Shown piece by piece: positions 26,539-34,976 of a stretch of DNA of 59,373 nt; position 1 is the first letter of the stretch, and each line of letters begins with the position of its first letter. The position numbers and the translations under genes are program-made. This DNA comes from DAIRDK01 sp035403225. GTDB lineage: Bacteria; Bacteroidota; Bacteroidia; Bacteroidales; FEN-979. The stretch covers positions 1 through 59,373 of the forward strand of contig DAONET010000015.1 in NCBI GenBank assembly GCA_035403225.1, given 5' to 3'. The notes beneath the pieces were generated by a model that worked only from the letters and a program-made list of their open reading frames with translations, made no database searches and was not told the origin of the DNA.

Positions 26539-26546
26539 CAAACTTA
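26539..26546 (-). promoter_or_regulatory. Bacteroidota -7 box for the wza-wzc-cysD-cysN unit
   Basis: TAAGTTTG on the minus strand, leader about 16 bases to ATG 26519. It lies in the 52-base gap after miaB. Confidence 0.5.
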
Positions 26547-26571
26547 ATGTTTTTCGCAAACATGTAAAAGT

Positions 26572-27909
26572 TTAGTGCGGAACTGCCTCGCCGATGAGGG
26601 TGGCTGAGGTGGAACGCAGGATACGGACTTTTACATAATCGCCCGGTTTCGACCCTTCTTTCGGGAAGACCACCATTTTGTTTTGTGAGTTGCGCCCGGC
26701 CCATTGCTCCGATGAACGTTTCGAGGTTGATTCAATCAGCACTTCGAATGTTTTTCCGACATCCCGGCGGTTGCTTTGTGCTGATAAATGGTTTTGCAGA
26801 TCGATGACTTCCTGCAGCCGGCGTTCTTTGACTTCCTCCGGGACATTGTCGGTAAACCGTTCGGCAGCCAATGTCAGAGGGCGCTCCGAATACCTGAACA
26901 TGTATGCGGCATCATAATGGACCTGTTCCATCAGGGAGAGGGTATCGCGATGATCTTCCTCCGTTTCATCACAGAAGCCGCAAATGATGTCGGTGCTGAT
27001 GCTGCAATCGGGAATGATCTCACGGATGGCGCTGATCCGCTCCAGGTAATCTTCCCGGCGGTATTTACGGTTCATCAGGCTCAGCATGTGATTGCTGCCC
27101 GACTGCACCGGGAGGTGAATGGCTTTGCATATATTGGGCGTTCGGGCGATTACCCGGAGTAACTCATCGGAGATATCTTTCGGATGGGAGGTGGCAAATC
27201 GTATCCGCATCAGGGGACTGATCTGCGCTACCTGTTCCAGTAAACCGGCAAAATGAGTGGCGCCGTCAGGGCCCTTCCACTCGTATGAGTTGACATTCTG
27301 GCCCAGAAGGGTCACTTCACGGTATCCTTTTTCCAGCAAGGCGGCGGTCTCCTTCAGGATGGAATCAACAGGCCGGCTGCGTTCCAACCCCCGCGTTGAG
27401 GGAACCACGCAGTATGAACAGTAATTTTCACAACCCCGCATGATCGAAATGAACGCCGTCACTCCATTGGAATCAAGCTGCACCGGAGTGACATCGGCGT
27501 ACGTCTCGTCGGGACGGAGTACGGTATTCACGGCATGACAGCCCTTCATCGCTTCGTCAAGCAACCTGGGCAGGTCGCGGTACGAATCCGGACCGGCGAT
27601 GACATCCAGCAACGACTCTTCTTCCGCTTCCAACACATTACCGGTCCGCTCGGCCATACACCCCAGTAATCCGATGATCAGTCCGGGATGTTTTTTCCGC
27701 AGGGAACGAAAAAATTGAAGACGTTTTCGAATCCGTTGTTCAGCATTATCCCGGATCGAACAGGTGTTCAGAAATAGAATGTCCGCAGATGAAATATCGG
27801 AGGCCATCTCATATCCTTCCCCCGAAAGAATGGAGGCAACAATCTCACTGTCAGAAAAATTCATCTGACATCCATACGTTTCAATAAAGATTTTTTTATT
27901 TTTTTTCAC
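26572..27909 (-). CDS. miaB: tRNA-2-methylthio-N6-dimethylallyladenosine synthase
   Basis: 445 residues from a GTG start. The N-terminal UPF0004 domain has its three Fe-S cysteines in ETYGCQMN, FLNTCSIRDNA and LLGCMAER. The radical-SAM motif CxxxCxxC is GCENYCSYCVVPSTRG, and the C-terminal TRAM domain (about 380-445) has KTFEVLIESTSKR and GDYVKVRI. It methylthiolates A37 of tRNAs reading UNN codons. GTG is taken because the promoter TACCTTTG (27968-27961) lies just upstream and any later start would remove the first cysteine. Its leader contains a perfect hairpin (27929-27949). Confidence 0.95.
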   Translation of the reverse strand: MKKNKKIFIETYGCQMNFSDSEIVASILSGEGYEMASDISSADILFLNTCSIRDNAEQRIRKRLQFFRSLRKKHPGLIIGLLGCMAERTGNVLEAEEESLLDVIAGPDSYRDLPRLLDEAMKGCHAVNTVLRPDETYADVTPVQLDSNGVTAFISIMRGCENYCSYCVVPSTRGLERSRPVDSILKETAALLEKGYREVTLLGQNVNSYEWKGPDGATHFAGLLEQVAQISPLMRIRFATSHPKDISDELLRVIARTPNICKAIHLPVQSGSNHMLSLMNRKYRREDYLERISAIREIIPDCSISTDIICGFCDETEEDHRDTLSLMEQVHYDAAYMFRYSERPLTLAAERFTDNVPEEVKERRLQEVIDLQNHLSAQSNRRDVGKTFEVLIESTSKRSSEQWAGRNSQNKMVVFPKEGSKPGDYVKVRILRSTSATLIGEAVPH

Positions 27910-27928
27910 GTTGACGTATTACTTTTAA

Positions 27929-27949
27929 TCCCTTAACCGGATTAAGGGA
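27929..27949. promoter_or_regulatory. Perfect 8-bp hairpin in the miaB leader
   Basis: TCCCTTAA (27929-27936), loop CCGGA, TTAAGGGA (27942-27949). It lies between the predicted miaB transcription start (near 27957) and the GTG at 27909, thus in the mRNA leader, about 20 bases before the start codon. No T-run. It may also be a dimeric operator. Confidence 0.5.
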
Positions 27950-27960
27950 AAACGAGTGTG

Positions 27961-27968
27961 CAAAGGTA
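27961..27968 (-). promoter_or_regulatory. Bacteroidota -7 box for miaB
   Basis: TACCTTTG on the minus strand, about 50 bases before the GTG start. Confidence 0.5.
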
Positions 27969-28008
27969 GGGATAATCAGGAGATCATGTTTTAATTCGTT
28001 TAATGTCT

Positions 28009-28016
28009 TACTTTTG
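28009..28016 (+). promoter_or_regulatory. Bacteroidota -7 box for topA
   Basis: TACTTTTG on the plus strand; predicted start near 28020, leader about 30 bases. Confidence 0.55.
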
Positions 28017-28050
28017 TACCGCGATTTGGGATTCTAATTTTGATTGACCG

Positions 28051-30372
28051 ATGACAAAGAACTTAGTGATTGTTGAGTCTCCCGCGAAAGCAAAAACCAT
28101 AGAAGGATTTCTGGGAAAGGATTTTACCGTGAAGTCCTGCTTCGGGCATGTGATGGATCTTGCCAAAAAAGGGCTTGGGGTAGATATTGAAAACGGATTT
28201 ATTCCGCAATTTGTTATTTCTCCTGATAAGAAGAAAGTTGTCGCCGACCTGAAGAAGTTGGCGAAGGATGCCCAGAAGGTCTGGCTGGCATCTGATGAAG
28301 ACCGCGAAGGGGAGGCTATTGCCGCCCACCTGGTCGATGCCCTGGATCTCCGGGAAGACGGGATTCACCGGATTGTGTTCCACGAAATCACCAAGCCGGC
28401 CATTCTGCAAGCCATCGAGAATCCCCGGTCCATTGATCAGTACCTGGTCATGGCCCAGCAGGCCCGGCGTGTTCTCGACCGCCTCGTGGGCTTTGAACTT
28501 TCTCCTCTTCTCTGGAAGAAAGTGAAACCGGCTCTCTCGGCCGGACGTGTTCAGTCGGTCGCTGTCAGACTCATCGTCGAACGCGAAGAAGAGATCCGCA
28601 ATTTCCAGGTTGTCTCCTCGTTCCGGATCATTGCCTTATTCCCGGTTAAAAACGGAAAGAAGACAACCATGGTTCAGGCTGAACTGAATAAACGGTTCGA
28701 CACGCACGATGAAGCCATCGCCTTTTTGGAACAGTGCCGGGATGCAAAGTTTACGGTTGAGGACATCGAGACAAAACCTTCAAAAAAATCACCGGCGCCG
28801 CCCTTCACTACATCCACGCTGCAACAGGAAGCTTCCAGGAAACTGGGTTTCTCCGTTGCCAATACCATGAGGGTGGCTCAGGAACTCTACGAATCGGGAA
28901 AGATCACGTACATGCGTACCGACTCGGTCAACTTGTCGGGACTGGCTCTCGGAATGGCCAAGACGGAGATTACCGACTCCTTTGGAAAAGAATATGTCAA
29001 GACCAGGAATTATGTGACGAAAACCAAAGGTGCACAGGAAGCACACGAAGCCATCAGACCCACGTACATGGACCGTCATTCCGTTGAAGGCGACCGTTCC
29101 CGGAAACGGCTGTACGAACTCATCTGGAAACGGACGATTGCTTCGCAGATGGCAGATGCAGAACTGGAAAAGACCACCGTTACCATCGGCATTTCCGGCA
29201 CATCCGAAAAATTTACCGCTCGTGGAGAAGTGATCCGGTTCGATGGATTTTTGAAAGTATACATGGAGTCGAGCGATGATAACTCGCCGGAAGAAAGTGA
29301 AAAGATGCTTCCGCCCATGAACACCGGCGATATTCTGGAAGCGGGTGAAATTACTGCCGAACAACGTTTCTCCCAGCAACCGGCCCGCTATACCGAGGCT
29401 ACCCTCGTCAAGAAGATGGAAGAATTGGGCATCGGAAGACCTTCCACCTACGCTCCGACAATCTCCACTATCCAGAAAAGAGGCTATGTGGTCAAGGAAG
29501 ACCGGGAAGGGATCCTGAGACCGTATGTCATGGCAACCTTGAAGGATGGGGAAATCACGGAAAAGACCCAGACCGAAAAGACGGGCTTCGAGAAGAATAA
29601 ATTGTTCCCCACAGATATAGGGACGGTAGTAAACAACTTCCTCCTGCAGTATTTTGAAAACATCATGGATTATAACTTCACGGCACGGGTCGAGGAAGAA
29701 TTTGATGAGATCGCACAGGGGAAGATGGTGTGGAATAAGATGATCGGCGAATTCTACGGACCGTTCCACGAACAGATCACCGGCACCCTTGAAGGGACGA
29801 AAAAGGTCAGTGGCGCCAGAGTCATCGGCACAGATCCGAAAAGTGGAGAAAAGGTGCTTGTCAAAATCGGACGTTACGGCCCGATGGCCCAGATCGGTGA
29901 AGGAGAAGAAGGACAAAAACCACGGTTTTCCTCACTAAAAAAAGGACAAAGCATCGAGACGATTACCCTGGAAGAGGCGCTTGATCTCTTTAAGCTTCCC
30001 CGTAACCTGGGATTGTATGGTGATAGTGAAGTGATTGTTTCCACCGGACGGTTCGGCCCCTATGCCAAGTATGCCGGAGCCTATTATTCGCTCGCTAAAA
30101 CCGACGACCCGCTGTCGATTACCCTTGAACGGGCTGTCGAGATCATCACCGAAAAACAAAAAGAAGCGCAGAGCCGGATCATTCATGAATACCCCGAAGA
30201 ACCCACTCTTCGTGTACTCAATGGACGTTATGGCGCCTATATCAGTTATAACAAACAGAACTTCAAACTGCCAAAAGGGACGAAGCCGGAAGAACTGACC
30301 CTGGAAGATTGCAGAAAGATTGTTTCCGAAACTCAACCCACCAAATCAGCCAAAGGGAGAAAAAAGAAATAA
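28051..30372 (+). CDS. topA: DNA topoisomerase I
   Basis: 773 residues. The Toprim domain starts with NLVIVESPAKAKTIEGFLG and has the acidic triad in ASDEDREGEAIAAH. The active-site Tyr is in GKITYMRTDSVNLS (about residue 290). The C-terminus lacks C4 zinc fingers and carries repeated GRxGxY modules instead (GRYGPMAQIG, GRFGPYAKYAG, GRYGAYISYNKQNFKLPKG), followed by a Lys-rich end (AKGRKKK); this architecture is common in Bacteroidota. The enzyme relaxes negative supercoils. It is followed 21 bases later by the arginase-fold gene in the same direction. Confidence 0.96.
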   Translation: MTKNLVIVESPAKAKTIEGFLGKDFTVKSCFGHVMDLAKKGLGVDIENGFIPQFVISPDKKKVVADLKKLAKDAQKVWLASDEDREGEAIAAHLVDALDLREDGIHRIVFHEITKPAILQAIENPRSIDQYLVMAQQARRVLDRLVGFELSPLLWKKVKPALSAGRVQSVAVRLIVEREEEIRNFQVVSSFRIIALFPVKNGKKTTMVQAELNKRFDTHDEAIAFLEQCRDAKFTVEDIETKPSKKSPAPPFTTSTLQQEASRKLGFSVANTMRVAQELYESGKITYMRTDSVNLSGLALGMAKTEITDSFGKEYVKTRNYVTKTKGAQEAHEAIRPTYMDRHSVEGDRSRKRLYELIWKRTIASQMADAELEKTTVTIGISGTSEKFTARGEVIRFDGFLKVYMESSDDNSPEESEKMLPPMNTGDILEAGEITAEQRFSQQPARYTEATLVKKMEELGIGRPSTYAPTISTIQKRGYVVKEDREGILRPYVMATLKDGEITEKTQTEKTGFEKNKLFPTDIGTVVNNFLLQYFENIMDYNFTARVEEEFDEIAQGKMVWNKMIGEFYGPFHEQITGTLEGTKKVSGARVIGTDPKSGEKVLVKIGRYGPMAQIGEGEEGQKPRFSSLKKGQSIETITLEEALDLFKLPRNLGLYGDSEVIVSTGRFGPYAKYAGAYYSLAKTDDPLSITLERAVEIITEKQKEAQSRIIHEYPEEPTLRVLNGRYGAYISYNKQNFKLPKGTKPEELTLEDCRKIVSETQPTKSAKGRKKK

Positions 30373-30393
30373 CCTGTCGCAACCATATTGATT

Positions 30394-31566
30394 ATGTCAG
30401 AATTTTTTGATCCGTTACCCATACAAGAAATCTTCCAGATAGAAGAGACTCCGGGATTCAACCGGTTGGGAAACCTCATTAAGGCCTTCACCGCGGAAAA
30501 CAATTTCCCGGAATTCCAGGATGCCGACATCGCCCTGATCGGGGTGGGAGAGGACCGGAATGCCATCAATAACGAGGGTTGCGCTGATGGGCCCGATCAG
30601 ATCAGAAAGTACCTGTACCGGCTTTCACCGGTAGTGAATTGCCCTCGCATCATCGACCTCGGCAACATCAAACGGGGCCATACCCCGTCGGATACTTATT
30701 TCGCCCTTAGCTCGGTAGTGGCCGAACTGCTGAATGCCAACATCCTTCCCGTGATCCTCGGTGGCAGCCAGGACATCACCTACGCCAACTACCAGGCCTA
30801 TCAGAATATCGGGCAGATCATCAACATCGTCTCGGTCGATCCCATGTTCGACCTGGGGAATAGCGAGAACGAACTCAACTCGCAGTCATTCCTCAGCAGC
30901 ATTATCCTCTATCAGCCGAATTACCTGTTTAATTACGCCAATATCGGGTACCAGAGTTATTTCATTGATCCGGAAGCCATCAAACTGATGAAAAACCTGT
31001 TCTTTGATACTTACCGTCTGGGGATCCTTAGAGAAAACATGGAAGAGGTGGAGCCGATCGTACGCAATGCAGACATGCTTACTTTCGATGTCTCTGCAAT
31101 TCGCTGGTCGGATGCACCGGGCAACCGGAATGCCACACCGAATGGTTTTTATGGCGAAGAGGTCTGCCAGATCATGCGGTACGCAGGATTGAGCGACAAA
31201 CTCACTTCCATCGGTTTTTATGAATATAACCCTCACTGCGACCGTGACGGGCAAACAGCTCATCTCATCGCCCAGATGATCTGGTATTTCATCGACGGAT
31301 TCGTGAACCGTCAGCACGATTTCCCCTTCCGCGACGAAGAAGATTATGTGAAGTACCATGTCTCCATCACGGACCACAAACAGGATATCGTGTTTTACAA
31401 AAGCAAGAAAACCGACCGCTGGTGGATGGAAATACCTCTTCCTGCCGAACAACGCATCAAGTACGAGCGGCATTATCTGGTACCTTGCTCATACAAGGAT
31501 TATCAGGTCGCCAGTAATAATGAAATCCCCGACCGCTGGTGGATGGTTTACCAAAAACTGATGTAA
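30394..31566 (+). CDS. Arginase/formimidoylglutamase-fold protein with degenerate metal site
   Basis: 390 residues from ATG 30394. The fold blocks of the ureohydrolase family are recognisable: IALIGVGEDRNAINNEGCADGP, the strand ILPVILGGSQDIT, INIVSVDPMFDLGN and MLTFDVSAIRWSDAPGN. The Mn ligands are mostly lost: GGxH has become GGSQ, DAHxD is DPMFD (Met for His), and SxDxDxxDP reads TFDVSAIRW, so two of three Asp are gone. A catalytic two-metal site is therefore unlikely. The C-terminal 70 residues (WWMEIPL, WWMVYQKL) are an extension. Such proteins are usually annotated formimidoylglutamase in Bacteroidota. Its place after topA suggests a conserved, non-histidine-degradation role. Confidence 0.75.
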   Translation: MSEFFDPLPIQEIFQIEETPGFNRLGNLIKAFTAENNFPEFQDADIALIGVGEDRNAINNEGCADGPDQIRKYLYRLSPVVNCPRIIDLGNIKRGHTPSDTYFALSSVVAELLNANILPVILGGSQDITYANYQAYQNIGQIINIVSVDPMFDLGNSENELNSQSFLSSIILYQPNYLFNYANIGYQSYFIDPEAIKLMKNLFFDTYRLGILRENMEEVEPIVRNADMLTFDVSAIRWSDAPGNRNATPNGFYGEEVCQIMRYAGLSDKLTSIGFYEYNPHCDRDGQTAHLIAQMIWYFIDGFVNRQHDFPFRDEEDYVKYHVSITDHKQDIVFYKSKKTDRWWMEIPLPAEQRIKYERHYLVPCSYKDYQVASNNEIPDRWWMVYQKLM

Positions 31567-31587
31567 TTTTTCTGCCGGAAATTTCTT

Positions 31588-32139
31588 TTACCCGACTCTG
31601 CCGGGGTTATTCGAGATAAAACTTTTCCATCCGGTGTAGTTTTTCTCTTTTTCCGGTTGCCCCTGCTGAAAATAATGACAGACAGCCACGGCCAGCGCAT
31701 CCGTGGCATCCAGGTAGGTTGATTGTTCCCGGATATCCAGCATGCGGGTTATCATTGCCGCCACCTGCTCCTTTGAAGCGCCCCCTTTACCGGTGATCGA
31801 CTGTTTGATCTTGCGCGGTGAGTATTCGAAGATCGGAATGGAACGCGATAGCCCTGCAGCCATCGCTACACCCTGGGCACGACCCAGTTTAAGCATCGAT
31901 TGAACATTTTTCCCGAAAAACGGGGCTTCAATGGCTAATTCATCCGGCTTGAAGACATTGATCAGTTCCAGCGTTTTTTCGAAAATCCTTTTGAGTTTGA
32001 GCGGATGATCGTCGGTTTTCGCTAATTTTAGAACGCCAAGCGAAAGCATTCGTAGTTGCCTGCCTTTGACGGATATGATCCCATACCCCATGATGTTTGT
32101 TCCGGGATCGATACCAAGGATAATTCTTTCGGTTTGCAA
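31588..32139 (-). CDS. ruvC: Holliday junction endodeoxyribonuclease RuvC (TTG start)
   Basis: 183 residues if started at TTG 32139. The first catalytic Asp is in ILGIDPGTNIMGYGII, the Glu in ELAIEAPFFGKNVQS, and the last acidic pair in YLDATDALAVAVCHYF, so all four RuvC acidic residues are present. The ATG at 32178 would add 13 unlike-family residues and lies upstream of a TACTTTTG promoter box (32168-32161), so it cannot be on that transcript. No ATG exists between the box and the first catalytic Asp. RuvC resolves Holliday junctions with RuvAB. It is divergent with, and overlaps by a base or more, the next gene's earliest possible start. Confidence 0.9.
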   Translation of the reverse strand: MQTERIILGIDPGTNIMGYGIISVKGRQLRMLSLGVLKLAKTDDHPLKLKRIFEKTLELINVFKPDELAIEAPFFGKNVQSMLKLGRAQGVAMAAGLSRSIPIFEYSPRKIKQSITGKGGASKEQVAAMITRMLDIREQSTYLDATDALAVAVCHYFQQGQPEKEKNYTGWKSFISNNPGRVG

Positions 32140-32153
32140 TGTTTCGGAGAATG

Positions 32154-33185
32154 ATGAAGACAAAAGTACGGAAAACATACAATCGGTTGATCCAGGTCGG
32201 CATCCTCGTGCTGACTTTTGTGTTTATCTACCGGCAGGTCTTTGAGAAATCGGATATGGCCAAGGTTTGGACCGTTATCCGTGAGCGATGGGACGCGGCC
32301 TCTTTTGCTGACACCGTTCTCGTGATCATCGGATTGATGCTGGTCAACTGGGGGATCGAATCGGCCAAGTGGAGGTACCTGATCGGAAAAATTGAGAAGA
32401 TCGGCTTCTTCAAATCGTTTTACGCCGTTCTGACAGGCGTCGCGATCAGCTCCTTCACCCCCAACAGGGTAGGTGAATTCTTTGGCCGGGTATTCGTGCT
32501 GGATAAAGCCAGCCGGGTGGAAGGAACCCTCATCACCATCCTGGGCAGCATGAGCCAGTTGCTGATCACCCTGCTGACAGGGAGCGTCGCCTTCCTGATT
32601 TTCATTCCATTGTGGCCCGGACCGCATTCTTTTATCACCGGTTATCTCTATGACATCGTGGTCGTACTGGTCGTCGCTCTGGACCTTTTGCTGGTTGGCC
32701 TCTTCCTGAACATTTCCTTCCTTAATAATTTGAAAGAAAGAATTTTCAGCGGCCGGCTGAGGAAAGTCCGGAAGTTTTTCCGGGTTTTTGCATTCTATCG
32801 CCGGAAAGAATTGTTAAATGTGCTGGGAATGAGTTTAATACGATACATTGTCTTCGCTTCACAATTCTATCTGTTGCTCCGCCTTTTTGCTGTTTCGATG
32901 CCTTACCCGGAAGCAATCATGATCATCTCGCTGATCTACCTGGTGATGGCCATCATCCCTACCGTGATGATCACCGAACTCGGCATCCGCGGGTCGGTAT
33001 CCCTCTATTTCTTCGGGATCTATTTCGGTACCGGAGCGGTGAATACGGAGGCTGTCAATTTTGGTGTTTTTGCCGCTTCCTCTCTGCTGTGGATAATCAA
33101 TGTCGGCATTCCCGCATTGACCGGAAGTCTCTTTGTCTTCCGGCTGCATTTTTTCCGGAAATCGATCCTCAAACCGACTGTATGA
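32154..33185 (+). CDS. UPF0104 / LPG-synthase-type integral membrane protein (flippase-like)
   Basis: About 343 residues from ATG 32154 (ATGs at 32139 and 32151 are also in frame). Seven to eight membrane helices; the first is GILVLTFVFIYRQVF. The family signature is in FKSFYAVLTGVAISSFTPNR followed by VGEFFGRVFVLDKASR, as in UPF0104/AglD-type membrane domains related to the lysyl-phosphatidylglycerol synthase flippase half. The catalytic LPG synthase domain is absent. Its stop overlaps the ATG of the next gene (ATGA), so it is translationally coupled to a GT2 glycosyltransferase. A role in moving or presenting a lipid-linked substrate is an inference. Confidence 0.8.
   Translation: MKTKVRKTYNRLIQVGILVLTFVFIYRQVFEKSDMAKVWTVIRERWDAASFADTVLVIIGLMLVNWGIESAKWRYLIGKIEKIGFFKSFYAVLTGVAISSFTPNRVGEFFGRVFVLDKASRVEGTLITILGSMSQLLITLLTGSVAFLIFIPLWPGPHSFITGYLYDIVVVLVVALDLLLVGLFLNISFLNNLKERIFSGRLRKVRKFFRVFAFYRRKELLNVLGMSLIRYIVFASQFYLLLRLFAVSMPYPEAIMIISLIYLVMAIIPTVMITELGIRGSVSLYFFGIYFGTGAVNTEAVNFGVFAASSLLWIINVGIPALTGSLFVFRLHFFRKSILKPTV
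32161..32168 (-). promoter_or_regulatory. Bacteroidota -7 box for ruvC
   Basis: TACTTTTG on the minus strand; predicted start near 32157 gives an 18-base leader to TTG 32139. The box lies inside the coding region of the divergent flippase-like gene. Confidence 0.55.
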
Positions 33186-34321
33186 TAGAACAGGTTGCAA
33201 TATCGGTTCTTCTGCTCATCACTGCCGGTTATGCAGTCATGCTGGGTTGGTTCGCGCTTCCTCTTTTCCGGCGAAAACCTCTTTCCCGGCCCGGAGAAAC
33301 TTTCCCGTTCGTTTCGGTCATTATTGCTGCCCGGAACGAAGAAAAAAACATCAGGGATTGTGTCAACAGCATCCTGGATCAGGATTATCCGGCCGACCGC
33401 TTTGAGATCCTCATCAGTGACGATCATTCTGAAGACAGAACCAGCGAAGAAGCGGAGGCTTGCCGGAACATAAACCCGGCCATCCACCTTACCGTGCTGA
33501 AGGCGGGTGATGATGCCGGGACCGGGAAAAAGAATGCTATCCGGCGGGCGGTTGCCGTTGCTGCCGGGGAATGGATTCTCACCACCGATGCGGATACCCG
33601 CCGGGGTCCGGGTTGGCTTCGTGCCATGACGGCCACCGCGCTGTCGGAAAACGTAAAAATGACGCTCGGACCGGTCAGGATGGACGGCAGTTCATGGTTC
33701 CAGCGGATACAACGGCTGGAGTTTCTGGGGATCATGGGACTTACTGCCGGTTCCGCTGCCCGCAAAATGGCACTGATGTGCAATGGCGCCAACCTGATGT
33801 ACAAAAAGGCAGCGTTTCAGGAGACAGGCGGGTTGACAGGGAATCTGAAGTATGCTTCGGGAGACGATCAGTTTCTGCTGGCCGATTTCCGGAAACGATA
33901 CGGGAACGCTGCTGCAGCTTTTGCTTTTTCCCGCGAAGCGATCGTTTCGACGGAGGCACAACCAACCTTCAGGGGATTCTTTTCCCAACGGGTCAGGTGG
34001 GTCTCAAAAAGTCCAGGGTACCGCGATCCACAGGTGATCTTCACGGGAGCGCTGACTTTCCTGTCAACAATGGCTATCCTGGCTGCCCTGGTAGCAGGCT
34101 TTTTCGTACCCGGGTTGTTACCGGTTGCCCTGGGTTGCCTGGGAATAAAAATGCTGGTGGATCTGTTGCCGGTGATAAAAATGGCGGTTTTCTTTGAAGC
34201 GACGAAAGATCTGTGGTGGTACATCCCGGCTCAGCTGTTCCAACTGATCTATGTCCCCCTCGTCGGTCTTACCGGATGGCTGTTCCCTTTTCAGTGGAAA
34301 GGCCGGGTCATCAAAGCCTGA
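33182..34321 (+). CDS. GT2 family glycosyltransferase, membrane-anchored
   Basis: 379 residues from ATG 33182, which overlaps the upstream stop. TM1 at about 5-27, then the GT-A core: FVSVIIAARNEEKNIRDCVN, the DxD motif in TTDADTRRG, GDDQFLLADF (acidic base region) and the QRVRW box. Three C-terminal membrane helices follow (about 290-370). This topology resembles processive or polyprenyl-linked GT2 enzymes such as IcaA/HasA-like or CESA-like proteins. Coupling to the UPF0104 gene suggests a two-protein glycolipid or lipid-linked glycan system. It overlaps ispD by 31 bases in convergent orientation. Donor and acceptor are unknown. Confidence 0.88.
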   Translation: MIEQVAISVLLLITAGYAVMLGWFALPLFRRKPLSRPGETFPFVSVIIAARNEEKNIRDCVNSILDQDYPADRFEILISDDHSEDRTSEEAEACRNINPAIHLTVLKAGDDAGTGKKNAIRRAVAVAAGEWILTTDADTRRGPGWLRAMTATALSENVKMTLGPVRMDGSSWFQRIQRLEFLGIMGLTAGSAARKMALMCNGANLMYKKAAFQETGGLTGNLKYASGDDQFLLADFRKRYGNAAAAFAFSREAIVSTEAQPTFRGFFSQRVRWVSKSPGYRDPQVIFTGALTFLSTMAILAALVAGFFVPGLLPVALGCLGIKMLVDLLPVIKMAVFFEATKDLWWYIPAQLFQLIYVPLVGLTGWLFPFQWKGRVIKA

Positions 34322-34965
34322 GCGATAATCAGGTCTTTGGGGCAGGTAATTTTGATATTCTCCGGCTCGCCGTCGATGAGATGAATGCAGAATCCAGCTG
34401 CTTCCATTACGGTGGCATCATCGGTGAACTCCGGGCGATACGGTTGCTGATAGGCTTGTTGAATTTCCTTCAGAAGAAACACCTGAGGAGTCTGCACCAG
34501 TCGGAAAGAGGTCCGGTCGACGGGTTGGTTACCGCCGTCTGTAAGTTGACGGATGGATTCGGTGACAGGCAGGGCAGGTACTGCGTTTCCGTGTGTTTCG
34601 GCTTCACGAAATGATCGGATAATCAGATCTTTTGAGACAAGCGGACGGGCCCCGTCGTGGATGGCGACGAGACCATCGGAAGGAAGTTCCGACAACCCGT
34701 TCAGGACAGAATGAAAGCGGGTAGCACCCCCGGAGACAATGCGGTGAGGAACGGTAAATCCGTATTCCCGGATCAATTCTTCCCAACGCCGGATCTGTCT
34801 TTCGGGAAGAGGCACTACCATGGACGCATCAGGGCAGGTAACGGCAAAGGCCCGGATGGTATGCATCAGCATGGGTTCTTCCGCCAGGAGCATAAATTGC
34901 TTCGGGACATCGGATCCCATACGGATTCCGGTACCGCCTGCAACGATGATTACGTATTTTTTCAA
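34291..34965 (-). CDS. ispD: 2-C-methyl-D-erythritol 4-phosphate cytidylyltransferase
   Basis: 224 residues, standard length. CTP-binding N-terminus IIVAGGTGIRMGSDVPKQF with the usual Arg and Lys, then VAIHDGARPLVS and the C-terminal EPENIKITCPKDLIIAQ. It catalyses the third step of the non-mevalonate (MEP) isoprenoid pathway, so this organism uses that pathway. It follows queA by 11 bases on the same strand. Its 3' end overlaps the convergent GT2 gene by 31 bases. Confidence 0.95.
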   Translation of the reverse strand: MKKYVIIVAGGTGIRMGSDVPKQFMLLAEEPMLMHTIRAFAVTCPDASMVVPLPERQIRRWEELIREYGFTVPHRIVSGGATRFHSVLNGLSELPSDGLVAIHDGARPLVSKDLIIRSFREAETHGNAVPALPVTESIRQLTDGGNQPVDRTSFRLVQTPQVFLLKEIQQAYQQPYRPEFTDDATVMEAAGFCIHLIDGEPENIKITCPKDLIIAQALMTRPFH

Positions 34966-34976
34966 GGCAACCGCCG

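Noticed and set aside
28789..29916. 375-codon open frame on the minus strand opposite topA
   Set aside because: Complete overlap with a firmly identified gene, no family signal, no promoter or start signal; a codon-bias shadow.
32137..32178. ATG 32178 as ruvC start
   Set aside because: It lies upstream of the promoter box and adds residues without homology to RuvC.
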